From Acidobacteriota bacterium (GTDB lineage Bacteria > Acidobacteriota > Terriglobia > Terriglobales > Acidobacteriaceae): a stretch of DNA of 28,177 nt. Every line of letters begins with the position of its first letter. The first letter of the stretch is position 1. Location of the stretch: NCBI GenBank assembly GCA_021793595.1, contig JAJYSL010000039.1:1-28177 (forward strand). Direction: 5' to 3'. The position numbers and the translations under genes are program-made. This document shows, in pieces, positions 1 through 7,515 of this stretch. The notes beneath the pieces were generated by a model, which made no database searches, had not been told where the DNA came from, and saw only the letters and a program-made list of their open reading frames with translations.

Positions 1-1467
1 TCTTTGTTGTGTTGCGGCCACGGCGGCCTTGTCGCGCTTGCTTTTCGCAACCACGCGATTGCGTTGCGCACGCAGTTTTAGAAATGCCTTCGCCTCAACA
101 TACAAACGCGGCAGGTCGCGATTGGCGATCGCCTTGCTGACTACGCGCCACGCAGCCTTGGGACGGAAATAGTATTCATCGTAGAAGCGATGCACCATCT
201 CCAGAACATATTCCGTGGGCAACCCCGGATATTCCACGTGGGCCAGTTGATGGCCTTCTTCATCGACCATGGCGCCGTTGTTGATGATGAAACCATTGCT
301 CTTGGCGTAGTCGTAGAATTCGGTACCAGGATAGGCGTGCGCGATGGAGACCTGAATCGTTTCTACGTCGAGCGACTTGGCGAAGGCGATCGTGTTACGG
401 ATCGATTCTTTTGTTTCACCCGGCAGCCCAAGAATGAAATCGCCGTGGATAGTGAGGCCGAGATCGTGACAGTCGCGCGCAAAGTCGCGTGCGCGTTCGA
501 CTGTGGCGCCCTTCTTGATGTTCTTCAGGATTTGCGGGTCGCCGGACTCGAAGCCCACAATCAGCAGACGACAGCCCGCTTCGCGCATCGCCTTCAGCGT
601 TTCGCGATCGGTGGTAACGCGCGAGGTGCAGGACCAGGTAAGGCCAAGCGGTTTCAGCTTTTCGCACAGTTCGATAGTGCGGGCTTTCTGAATGTTGAAG
701 GTATCATCGTCGAAGAAATATTCCTTGACGTGCGGGAACAGTTCCTTGGCATGGGCCATTTCTGCGGCAACGTCATCGGTGGAACGCTTGCGCCAGGCAT
801 GTCCGCTGAGGGTTTGCGGCCAGAGGCAAAACGTACATTGTGCCGGACAGCCGCGCGTAGAGTAGAGCGACACATACGGATGCAGCAGGAAGGGTACGTT
901 ATATTTCGTCACGTCCATGTCACGGGCATAGACGTCGGTCACCCACGGCATCGCATCCAGATCTTCAACCTGCGGCCGATCGGGATTGTGCACGATCTGA
1001 CCATCCTGGCGATAGCTGATCCCGAGAATTTCATTCAGCGGCTTGCCGTTGGCAAACTCCACCGTGGAGAAATCAAATTCGCGACGGCAAACAAAGTCGA
1101 TAACCGGGCACTCATTCAGCGCGCGATCCGGCGACGTGGTGACGGGCGGTCCGACAAAGGCGATGCGAATCGACGGATTCGCGGCCTTGATGGCTTCCGC
1201 CAACTTTTGATCGCCCTGCCAGCCGGGAGTGCTGGTGAAAAGAACCAGAAACTCATACTGCTTGCAGATCTCGATCGTTTCCTCCGCGCTGACATGGTGT
1301 GGCGGCGCGTCGAGAAGGCGAGAACCCTCCAGCATTCCAGCTGGATACGCCAGCCAGACAGGATACCAGTAGGATTCAATTTCGCGGGTGGCGGGCCAGC
1401 GCGAACTGGCTCCACCATCAAAGTTCTCAAAGGAGGGCGGGTTTAGAAAGATTGTCTTTAGCGGCAT
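1..1467 (-). CDS. hpnJ: Hopanoid biosynthesis-associated radical SAM protein HpnJ (3' end cut by window edge)
   Basis: The reading frame stays open from the ATG at 1467 to base 1 (489 codons, no stop), so only the last residues are missing. The N-terminus opens with MPLKTIFLNPPSFENFDGG, which I recognise as HpnJ-like. A B12-binding-type region fills about residues 1-160. The radical SAM [4Fe-4S] motif C-x3-C-x2-C is at C207, C211 and C214 (GCPAQCTFCLW), followed by a TIM-barrel region with an FDDDTF segment and a GFESGD segment. In the known pathway HpnJ converts a ribosyl-type hopanoid side chain to a cyclitol ether; this role is family knowledge, not shown here. The other hpn genes are not in view. 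It lies downstream of the adaptor/TPR/TolC genes on the same strand after a 153 bp gap, so co-transcription is possible. The start is the only ATG that keeps the conserved N-terminus. Confidence 0.85.
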   Translation of the reverse strand, partial: MPLKTIFLNPPSFENFDGGASSRWPATREIESYWYPVWLAYPAGMLEGSRLLDAPPHHVSAEETIEICKQYEFLVLFTSTPGWQGDQKLAEAIKAANPSIRIAFVGPPVTTSPDRALNECPVIDFVCRREFDFSTVEFANGKPLNEILGISYRQDGQIVHNPDRPQVEDLDAMPWVTDVYARDMDVTKYNVPFLLHPYVSLYSTRGCPAQCTFCLWPQTLSGHAWRKRSTDDVAAEMAHAKELFPHVKEYFFDDDTFNIQKARTIELCEKLKPLGLTWSCTSRVTTDRETLKAMREAGCRLLIVGFESGDPQILKNIKKGATVERARDFARDCHDLGLTIHGDFILGLPGETKESIRNTIAFAKSLDVETIQVSIAHAYPGTEFYDYAKSNGFIINNGAMVDEEGHQLAHVEYPGLPTEYVLEMVHRFYDEYYFRPKAAWRVVSKAIANRDLPRLYVEAKAFLKLRAQRNRVVAKSKRDKAAVAATQQR

Positions 1468-1620
1468 AAGCTCAACCCCAATTTTACCACTGTAAGGCTT
1501 TGGAATGCGGGTTTGTTGCGGCTGGCCGAAGGGGTTCCCTTGGCGCGATTTTCAAGCCCCGTCAGAGCTGCAAATACAGTCCTCGCGTGAAGCATTGAGC
1601 ATGTCTTAACGCGATAAGGC
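1468..1620. other. 153 bp gap between TolC gene and hpnJ
   Basis: No gene or clear terminator was found on either strand. A near-palindrome, cttaacgcgataag, lies at 1606-1619, with two mismatches. The lack of a terminator leaves open that the efflux operon reads through into hpnJ. Confidence 0.4.
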
Positions 1621-3228
1621 TTACCGTTTGATCGCCGATGAATTGGCCTGCGGCTGGGCACTTTCTTTGGCCCAGTCTTCCAGGCCGCCGATCGCACTCA
1701 ATAAATTGAGTTTCACCCGAGTGACATTGAATTGCGCGTCCTTAACCCCAACATAGCGGGTACGTTCTTCCACTCGATTTTGCTCGGCCTGCTGTGGCGT
1801 TACCGGCTGGCCATCGGTGCCTCCCTGATTCATCTGGGTGACGGTGGCGCTCAGCGTGTCCTGCGCCAACTGCTGTTGCAAGTCAGCGACCTGCTCTTGT
1901 GCTTCCAATTCACGCAGACTGTGCCAGAGTGCCAGGTTGCTTTCGTCATTCTGGATCTTGGCGAGCTGCGCCTGTTGCCGCTCATGCCTTGCGATCGCGG
2001 CGGATTGCTGCGCCTTATCTCTTAGGGATTGGTCAAACAGAGGCCAGGTTGCCTGGATTCCAACAGCGATGTTGTTTGCCTGAAACGCCAGGTAATAGTT
2101 TTGATATCCATTGAAGCTGGAAAATCGACTGTATTGGAACACACCCAGCACGGTGGGGCGATTCTCCTGTTTCTTGTCCCCCCAGGCGTTGTACATTCTT
2201 GCGTCTGCGGTGGCGAAGGTAGCCTGCACCGCGGGGGAGTTGTTTCCCTTCGACATGAACCCCTGAAAATCCAGGTCAGGCAACGGCGGAACGGAAGACC
2301 CCGCGGGTGTAATGGCATTTGGGTCCAGGCCCGTCAGCCCGGATAGATGCTGGCGCAACTCGTCCGCATGGTCTTCCATCTGGATCTTTTGCAGTTGAAT
2401 CTGCGCTCGTGTCAGTTTTGCCTGGGTCAGATCCATTTTGCTTTCCAGGCCTGCATCCAGTCGGTCTTGCACCACCGAAACCAGCTTGTCCGCATCGGCC
2501 GTCGCCTGCTGCAGTACCTGAATTTCGGCGAGGGTCTTATTCAGCTCAATGTAATGAACGGAGGCGTCGAGAATCACCTGCCTCCGCGCATCCTTCAGGC
2601 TGAGCGTGGCCGCCTTGGTTGCTGCGTGGGCGGAGCGAATGTAGTCCCGCTGCGCGAAACTGAAGGCGAGGAACTGCGACTGCACGTTAAAGAGTGTGGG
2701 ATTGCCGAGCGGAAAGCCGTAGGAGTACCCCAGGCCGGAACCGACGGAAAAATTTGGGACATAGATGTTCCGAGTTTGCATCCATACGGCAAGAGCGCGC
2801 TGCTGCTCCGCCTCTGCCATGCGAACGCTCCTGCTGTTGCGCAGCGCCAAGTCGACAATGGTATAGAGAGAGACATTTCCCACAGTGGATGCGTCTATTT
2901 CTGCCGAGCTGGAAGGCGGTCGCTCTGGCCTCGTCATGGCCAGCGACTCGCCAGCCTTAGGGAGATACAAAGGTGGTGCGGAATTGGAAAACACTACAGT
3001 CGGGCGAGGAGCATTTGGCAGCGGCGCATCCGTGCGTTGTGCATAGCCGGCCAGTGTGAGGGAAATTGCCGACGCCAGAACCGCGAGGATTTGTTTCAAG
3101 TGGCGATTGCTCCTGCCGATCCATGAATTCAATTGGGGCATATCCATCCCGTCTGATTCTAAACGGCGCGGGCAGTCCCTATTTCTGTCAGCGAAGATTA
3201 CAGGCGGAGAATGTAATGGCAGCTTCAT
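1621..3228 (-). CDS. TolC-family outer-membrane efflux protein
   Basis: 535 residues if started at 3228. A hydrophobic export signal (AVLASAISLTLAGYA) lies around residues 48-62. It is followed by two long alpha-helical, Gln/Ala-rich halves typical of the OEP family, for example ALRNSRSVRMAEAEQQRA and, in the second half, repeated AQ-rich helices near the C-terminus. OEP proteins trimerise into an outer-membrane barrel and periplasmic tunnel used by RND, ABC or MFS pumps. The ATG at 3228 overlaps the upstream TPR gene's TGA (ATGA), suggesting translational coupling. It leaves an unusually long n-region, so ATG codons at 3147 or 3141 just before the signal are realistic alternatives. The last gene of the three-gene export operon; the substrate is unknown. 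Confidence 0.85.
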   Translation of the reverse strand: MKLPLHSPPVIFADRNRDCPRRLESDGMDMPQLNSWIGRSNRHLKQILAVLASAISLTLAGYAQRTDAPLPNAPRPTVVFSNSAPPLYLPKAGESLAMTRPERPPSSSAEIDASTVGNVSLYTIVDLALRNSRSVRMAEAEQQRALAVWMQTRNIYVPNFSVGSGLGYSYGFPLGNPTLFNVQSQFLAFSFAQRDYIRSAHAATKAATLSLKDARRQVILDASVHYIELNKTLAEIQVLQQATADADKLVSVVQDRLDAGLESKMDLTQAKLTRAQIQLQKIQMEDHADELRQHLSGLTGLDPNAITPAGSSVPPLPDLDFQGFMSKGNNSPAVQATFATADARMYNAWGDKKQENRPTVLGVFQYSRFSSFNGYQNYYLAFQANNIAVGIQATWPLFDQSLRDKAQQSAAIARHERQQAQLAKIQNDESNLALWHSLRELEAQEQVADLQQQLAQDTLSATVTQMNQGGTDGQPVTPQQAEQNRVEERTRYVGVKDAQFNVTRVKLNLLSAIGGLEDWAKESAQPQANSSAIKR

Positions 3229-4247
3229 CGGCGTGACGCCTGTTGTGCCGGCTCATATTGGCTGGCCAATGCGCGTGCCACCGCAAATTCCTGCGCTGCG
3301 GCCGCAAGGTCACCGTTCGCGGCCAGCAGTTTCCCCAACTGAACCTGTACCTGGAATGCGGGCGCATCTTCCGATTGTTGGCGAGAGGTAAGATACTGTC
3401 GCAACATTTGTTCCGCCTGCGCTGGATCCTGATGTTTCTCGATCAGCAGTGTGGCCCCTTGCACCAGGGCTGGACCTTTACCTGGGTCCGCGGCAATTCC
3501 GCTTTGAATCGCCTGGCGCATCGCCGAAAAATTTTTCCGCTGGGCGTAGAACTCCGCCAGGCCCATCCATTCTTCCGCCGGATAGGACGAACTCTGGATA
3601 GCCAGCTTCCACTGTTGTTCCGCGCCGTTGTCATCCGATTTCTTTGCATCGATCTTTGCCTGCAGAGCGTGATAGCGAGCTGTGTTCAACGGTTTCAGTT
3701 GCTGCGCAATCTCTTCGGCCTGAGCAGTTCCGCCGCCAAGGATTCGCGGAACATCGACCAGATATTCCCCCAGGTCAGAGAGCGCAGATTCATTCGTGGG
3801 GTCGAGGCGAACCGCCGTTTCAAATTCCGCGTGCACCTTTTTCGCCAAGGAGTAGGCTCTGGTGAGCGACGCGTGTGCCGCCGCGCCTCCGTAGGCTCGC
3901 CCAAGCCATTGATGATAGCGGCTGTTCTTCGGGTCCAGATCCACTGCGCGATTGCACTCTTGCTCCGCCAGAGTCCACTGTTCTTCCTGGATGTAAACGC
4001 GGCAGAGCAGATCGTGATCAGCAGCGTTGGCGGAGTTTCTGGACAGGTCCTGTAGCAAGAGGGCGATGGCGTTGTCGGCGTGTCCATTGTTTAAATATTG
4101 ACGGATGGAGTGCTCAACCTGGGAGCCGCTGACGGGTGGATCTGTATGGTTCATCTCCATAGCGATGCCGATCGCAGCGCCGCAAATCAGCAGAGTTGCG
4201 AGCGAAAGCAGGCGGCGCAGGTGCTTCGATGGTGCCAAAGATTGCAT
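3225..4247 (-). CDS. TPR-repeat protein, membrane-anchored or exported
   Basis: 340 residues. A hydrophobic segment near residues 12-30 (LLSLATLLICGAAIGIAM) is a signal peptide or anchor. The rest is helical tetratricopeptide repeats, seen as ...AEQECNRAVDLDPKNSRYHQWLGRAY... (~residues 90-118), ...FETAVRLDPTNESALSDLGEYL (~141-163), and further repeats to the C-terminus (AQEFAVARALASQYEPA). TPR proteins are scaffolds, so no enzyme activity is implied. Its ATG is 3 bp after the adaptor gene's TAG, and its TGA overlaps the TolC start. It is therefore firmly part of the same transcript and may help assemble or position the export complex (inference). It is not a known subunit of standard tripartite pumps. 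Confidence 0.75.
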   Translation of the reverse strand: MQSLAPSKHLRRLLSLATLLICGAAIGIAMEMNHTDPPVSGSQVEHSIRQYLNNGHADNAIALLLQDLSRNSANAADHDLLCRVYIQEEQWTLAEQECNRAVDLDPKNSRYHQWLGRAYGGAAAHASLTRAYSLAKKVHAEFETAVRLDPTNESALSDLGEYLVDVPRILGGGTAQAEEIAQQLKPLNTARYHALQAKIDAKKSDDNGAEQQWKLAIQSSSYPAEEWMGLAEFYAQRKNFSAMRQAIQSGIAADPGKGPALVQGATLLIEKHQDPAQAEQMLRQYLTSRQQSEDAPAFQVQVQLGKLLAANGDLAAAAQEFAVARALASQYEPAQQASRR

Positions 4248-4250
4248 ATG

Positions 4251-5498
4251 CTATTCCGCGCGGCGCACGGCCTGGCCGCTCTGCAGGCTGGAACCATCGA
4301 CAGCGGACAGGGCCACAACATCTCCGGGGCGCAGACCGGAAACGATCTGAACTTTGGTCAGGTTCAGGGCACCAATCGTGACGGGAATCCGCTTGAGGTG
4401 TCCGTTATCAACTCCGTAGACATAATCCCCGCTGCCGTCGATTCGCAGAGCCTCGCGCGGAATGAGCAGGACATTCTTCAGGTCTTTCAAAACCACGGTG
4501 AGGGTGACGTTGGTGTTCGGCAACAGAGTTTCGTCTGCATCGTCGACTGAGACAAGCGCCTCACCGACGTTGCGTGTTCCATAGGCAATGATGGTGGAAG
4601 GCGTGCGGATAACGTGTCCATGCCAGACTCGATTGGGAAGTGCAGCCCACACGATGGTGACCGGTTCGCCGTCGACCAGCTTTCCGATTTCCGGCTCGTC
4701 AAAATAGGCATGCACCTGGATCTGTTTCAGGTTTGCCATTTGCAATAACTGAAAACCGCCAGGAACAAAATCGCTGGTTCGGACGGACACGGAGTAAACC
4801 GTTCCGGCAAATGGAGCGCGGACATTTTCTTTTTGCAGCGTGTCGAGCGCCGCGGTGTAAGCAGCTTGCGCATTCGCCAAGCTCGCGGTGGCGTGTTGCA
4901 AGTCGATAGCAGCGTAGCCCTGTGTCTGCTGTTGGCCCAGGGCTTTCAGTCCTGCATCGTCGGCGGCCAGCGCTCTTCGCGCGGCATCGACTTCGCTGGC
5001 GGAGGCTGCGCCCTGCTGCTGCAATTTCTCCAGCGTCGCCAGGTTCGCAGCCTGCTGGGTCCTGGCGGCCTTCGCCTTGTCGATATCGCTGCTTCTGGTG
5101 ATTTGTTCGTGGCGTGTGCCGCCCCTGTGCAGCGCCTCTAATTGGGCCTCTGCTCCGCGCACAGCCGCCAGGGCTGCGGCAACCTGGGTACGGGCTGTGG
5201 TGTCGTCGAGCGAAATGAGGAGTTGGCCTGTCTTGACCTTTTCGCCCTCGTGGACATACACCGCCTTCACGGTTCCTGGCAGGGGACTATAGGCTGCGAA
5301 ATTGTGAGTGGGTTGGACAACGCCGTTGGTCGCGAGAGTGCTGACAAGCTCACCCATCTCCGCAGTTCCCATTCTGACCTGAATTGCATCGCGGCTGGAG
5401 TAATGCAACAGAATGGCTACCGCCAGCAAGCCCAAGGCAAATAGGACCCAGAAATTACGTTTTTTTTGCGACGCGTCTTGTGGAGACGGAGGGGCCAT
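4251..5498 (-). CDS. Periplasmic adaptor (membrane fusion protein) of an efflux system, HlyD/RND-MFP type
   Basis: 415 residues. A short cytoplasmic N-terminus with a KKR stretch precedes one transmembrane helix (~residues 15-31, WVLFALGLLAVAILLHY). The first half of the lipoyl-like domain (SPLPGTVKAVYVHEGEKVKTGQLL, about residues 71-95) comes next. A long coiled-coil hairpin rich in Ala, Gln and Glu spans ~100-220. The second lipoyl half (VRAPFAGTVYSVSV) and beta-barrel domains (PNTNVTLTVVL, VLLIPREALR) follow. This is the classic MFP order. It would bridge an inner-membrane transporter to the TolC partner encoded two genes downstream. No RND, MacB-type ABC or MFS pump gene is next to it, so the pump must be elsewhere. 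First gene of the operon; a candidate TATACT -10 lies 30-36 bp upstream. Confidence 0.85.
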   Translation of the reverse strand: MAPPSPQDASQKKRNFWVLFALGLLAVAILLHYSSRDAIQVRMGTAEMGELVSTLATNGVVQPTHNFAAYSPLPGTVKAVYVHEGEKVKTGQLLISLDDTTARTQVAAALAAVRGAEAQLEALHRGGTRHEQITRSSDIDKAKAARTQQAANLATLEKLQQQGAASASEVDAARRALAADDAGLKALGQQQTQGYAAIDLQHATASLANAQAAYTAALDTLQKENVRAPFAGTVYSVSVRTSDFVPGGFQLLQMANLKQIQVHAYFDEPEIGKLVDGEPVTIVWAALPNRVWHGHVIRTPSTIIAYGTRNVGEALVSVDDADETLLPNTNVTLTVVLKDLKNVLLIPREALRIDGSGDYVYGVDNGHLKRIPVTIGALNLTKVQIVSGLRPGDVVALSAVDGSSLQSGQAVRRAE

Positions 5499-5507
5499 AG
5501 TGAGATC

Positions 5508-5536
5508 TTGGTATCTCTTAGAAGAATCAGTATATA
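5508..5536 (+). promoter_or_regulatory. Candidate sigma70-type promoter for queF
   Basis: TTGGTA (5508-5513), a 17 bp spacer, then TATATA (5531-5536). It would start transcription near 5543 and give queF a leader of about 150 nt. I looked for a preQ1 riboswitch in that leader and did not recognise the class I layout (short stem followed by an A-rich tail). The promoter sits between the divergent adaptor and queF genes, and the -10 overlaps the opposite-strand -10. An inverted repeat GAGAT-6 nt-ATCTC (5502-5517) covers the -35. Confidence 0.4.
5529..5534 (-). promoter_or_regulatory. Candidate -10 element of the adaptor/TPR/TolC operon
   Basis: Read on the minus strand, TATACT is a good sigma70-type -10, about 30 bp before the adaptor ATG. 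At a 17 bp spacing the -35 would be CAAGAC, which is poor, so the call rests mainly on the -10. It overlaps the plus-strand -10 proposed for queF. Confidence 0.3.
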
Positions 5537-5696
5537 AGACGCTGGCCCGGAGTCTTGGGATTCAAAGAGATAAAGGTTATCCCGCAGGTACCGTGCAGTT
5601 CGCAGAGAAACCCGAGTGTAGATCGCGTCGCGGTGTGAGGAACGCCGCCATCGTGAACATCGATCTGACTACGGGTTTTCGTACAATCAAGGGTAT

Positions 5697-6113
5697 ATGG
5701 CATCCAGTGCAAAGCGAACCGCACCCCGGTACACCGAAGATCACGCACGGGCCGGTCTTGATCACACCTTTCCAGAGATCGAGACGTGGCCGAACCAGTT
5801 TCCCGGATATGAAATTGTGATCGACGATCCGGAGTTCACCTCTGTCTGTCCCAAGACCGGTCTGCCGGATTTCGGCGTCATTCTTTTGCGGTACGAGCCA
5901 CGCAAGGAATGCCTGGAATTGAAGTCCTACAAAGAATATTTATTTTCCTATCGCAACCTTGGAATCTTCCAGGAGAACGTCGTCAACCAGGTGCTGAAGG
6001 ATGTTGTGAAGGCTTGCGATCCAGTGTGGGCGACGGTTCGCGGGACGTTCCGTCCGCGCGGCGGCATCTCGACCATCGTTGAAGCGCACTGGCCGCGGAA
6101 GAAATCAAGGTAG
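5697..6113 (+). CDS. queF: NADPH-dependent 7-cyano-7-deazaguanine (preQ0) reductase, QueF type I
   Basis: 138 residues, the usual length for the short (unimodular) QueF. It reduces the nitrile of preQ0 to the aminomethyl group of preQ1 in queuosine tRNA modification, in the cytoplasm. Visible landmarks are the active-site cysteine in TSVCPKTGLPDFG (C51, with D58), the QueF signature ELKSYKEYL (74-82) that binds NADPH, and FQEN with E93 for substrate binding. The ATG at 5697 has an AAGGG stretch a few bases upstream and gives the expected N-terminus. No other queuosine gene (queC, D, E, tgt) is in this window. The MFS gene starts 59 bp downstream. Identification is confident from the catalytic motifs. 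Confidence 0.95.
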   Translation: MASSAKRTAPRYTEDHARAGLDHTFPEIETWPNQFPGYEIVIDDPEFTSVCPKTGLPDFGVILLRYEPRKECLELKSYKEYLFSYRNLGIFQENVVNQVLKDVVKACDPVWATVRGTFRPRGGISTIVEAHWPRKKSR

Positions 6114-6172
6114 GCGAGCCGACGCAGTCAGGTTGCGAGGCTGTTCGCGGACTTTACCCGGCTGCAATACGC

Positions 6173-7468
6173 ATGATGAATGGATCCTTTCTGTGGCATG
6201 GCCTGATATGCTGGCGGCTCATACCGGTGGACAACGCACAATCTTCAACTCGACTGCCAGCTTCCGCGGCGTGGACCGCGCTCGCGCTGCTGACCGCGCT
6301 GAACCTTCTGAACTATACCGACCGCTATGTACTAGCCGGCGTTCAGCCGCTGGTGCAGCGAGCTTTCGACGTGAACGATGAGCGCATCGGCAGTCTGACG
6401 TTTGCGTTCTTCATCACGTATATGTTTGCCGCTCCGCTGACGGGATGGCTCGGCGATCGCTTTCCGCGCAAGCCGCTGATCCTTGCTGGAGCACTTCTCT
6501 GGTCTGTGCTGACACTCTCGACGGCGCTTGTACATACCTTTGGCGAGCTATACCTGCGCCACGCGCTGGTCGGCATCGGTGAGGCGAGCTTCGGCATTTT
6601 TGCTCCGGCGCTGTTGTCGGATTATTGGCCAGCGGAGCAACGGAATCGCATCCTGACGATGTTCTATCTGGCGCTGCCGATCGGCGCGGCGCTTGGTTAC
6701 ATGCTGGGTGGAATGCTGGGTCAATCCTATGGATGGAGGGTACCGTTTTATGCCGCCGCTGCACCGGGCCTGCTGGTAGTGTTACTGGTCGGGATTCTTC
6801 TGCGAGAGCCGGCACGGGGCGCTTCCGAGCCGCTGGCCATTCGTCCGGATCGCGCGACCCTCGCAGGCCTGACGCACAACGCGGCATACTGGACGGCGAC
6901 ACTCGGCATGGCAATGATGGTCTTCACCCTGGGTGGCATCTCCGTGTGGATGCCGACATTTCTCTATCGGTATGCGCATGTTTCGCTGGGCGGCGCAAGC
7001 CAGATTCTCGGCGCCATTACCGTGGCCGACGGCATTCTGGGGACGTGGTTGGGTGGATGGCTGGCGCAGCGATGGTTGCGGCGCAATAAGGCGGCACTTT
7101 ATCTGCTCTCTGCATGGAGTATGCTGCTGGCCGCGCCCTTTGCGGTGCTGGTTTTCTATGGACCCCGCGCAACCATGGTGCCAAGCCTGGGGGTCGCGGA
7201 GTTTCTGCTGTTTCTGAATACGGGGCCGTTGAACGCAGCTATTGTGAACGCGGTGGACGCCCCGATTCGGTCGACAGCGATCGCGATTGAGTTATTCATC
7301 ATCCACGGGCTTGGCGACGCGCCTTCGCCGCGCATTATCGGATGGATTTCCGATCATTCCTCGCTGCGAGAAGGCCTTGCCGTTACTTTAATCACCTTGT
7401 TACTCTCTGCGATTTTGATTTTCGCCGGCGCAAAGTACGCTCCCGAGATCGATGCGGCCGCGGTTTAG
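6173..7468 (+). CDS. MFS transporter, Spinster-like (Spns) subgroup
   Basis: 431 residues with about 12 hydrophobic helices. NYTDRY (~48-52) in helix 1, the MFS motif A variant GWLGDRFPRK (91-100) between helices 2 and 3, and RHALVGIGEASFG in helix 4 are typical of the Spinster-like branch of the major facilitator superfamily. Members export lipids, sugars or organic acids; the substrate here cannot be told from sequence. The start is uncertain: ATG codons at 6173 and 6176 lack an obvious Shine-Dalgarno, and a GTG at 6227 (18 codons on) would also leave a normal N-terminus before the first helix. It lies downstream of queF on the same strand, and nothing else ties it to queuosine. Confidence 0.85.
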   Translation: MMNGSFLWHGLICWRLIPVDNAQSSTRLPASAAWTALALLTALNLLNYTDRYVLAGVQPLVQRAFDVNDERIGSLTFAFFITYMFAAPLTGWLGDRFPRKPLILAGALLWSVLTLSTALVHTFGELYLRHALVGIGEASFGIFAPALLSDYWPAEQRNRILTMFYLALPIGAALGYMLGGMLGQSYGWRVPFYAAAAPGLLVVLLVGILLREPARGASEPLAIRPDRATLAGLTHNAAYWTATLGMAMMVFTLGGISVWMPTFLYRYAHVSLGGASQILGAITVADGILGTWLGGWLAQRWLRRNKAALYLLSAWSMLLAAPFAVLVFYGPRATMVPSLGVAEFLLFLNTGPLNAAIVNAVDAPIRSTAIAIELFIIHGLGDAPSPRIIGWISDHSSLREGLAVTLITLLLSAILIFAGAKYAPEIDAAAV

Positions 7469-7515
7469 ATTTCATAAGTGACGCTGCCTGCGGAGAATCG
7501 GCATACTAGAGGAAC

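Noticed and set aside
190..1446. 418-codon plus-strand open frame opposite hpnJ
   Set aside because: It is the antisense shadow of a clear HpnJ with the radical SAM cysteine motif. Its protein has no recognisable domain.
5543..5696. preQ1 riboswitch in the queF leader
   Set aside because: A leader is plausible, but I could not find the compact stem plus A-rich tail of class I or a convincing class II or III layout.
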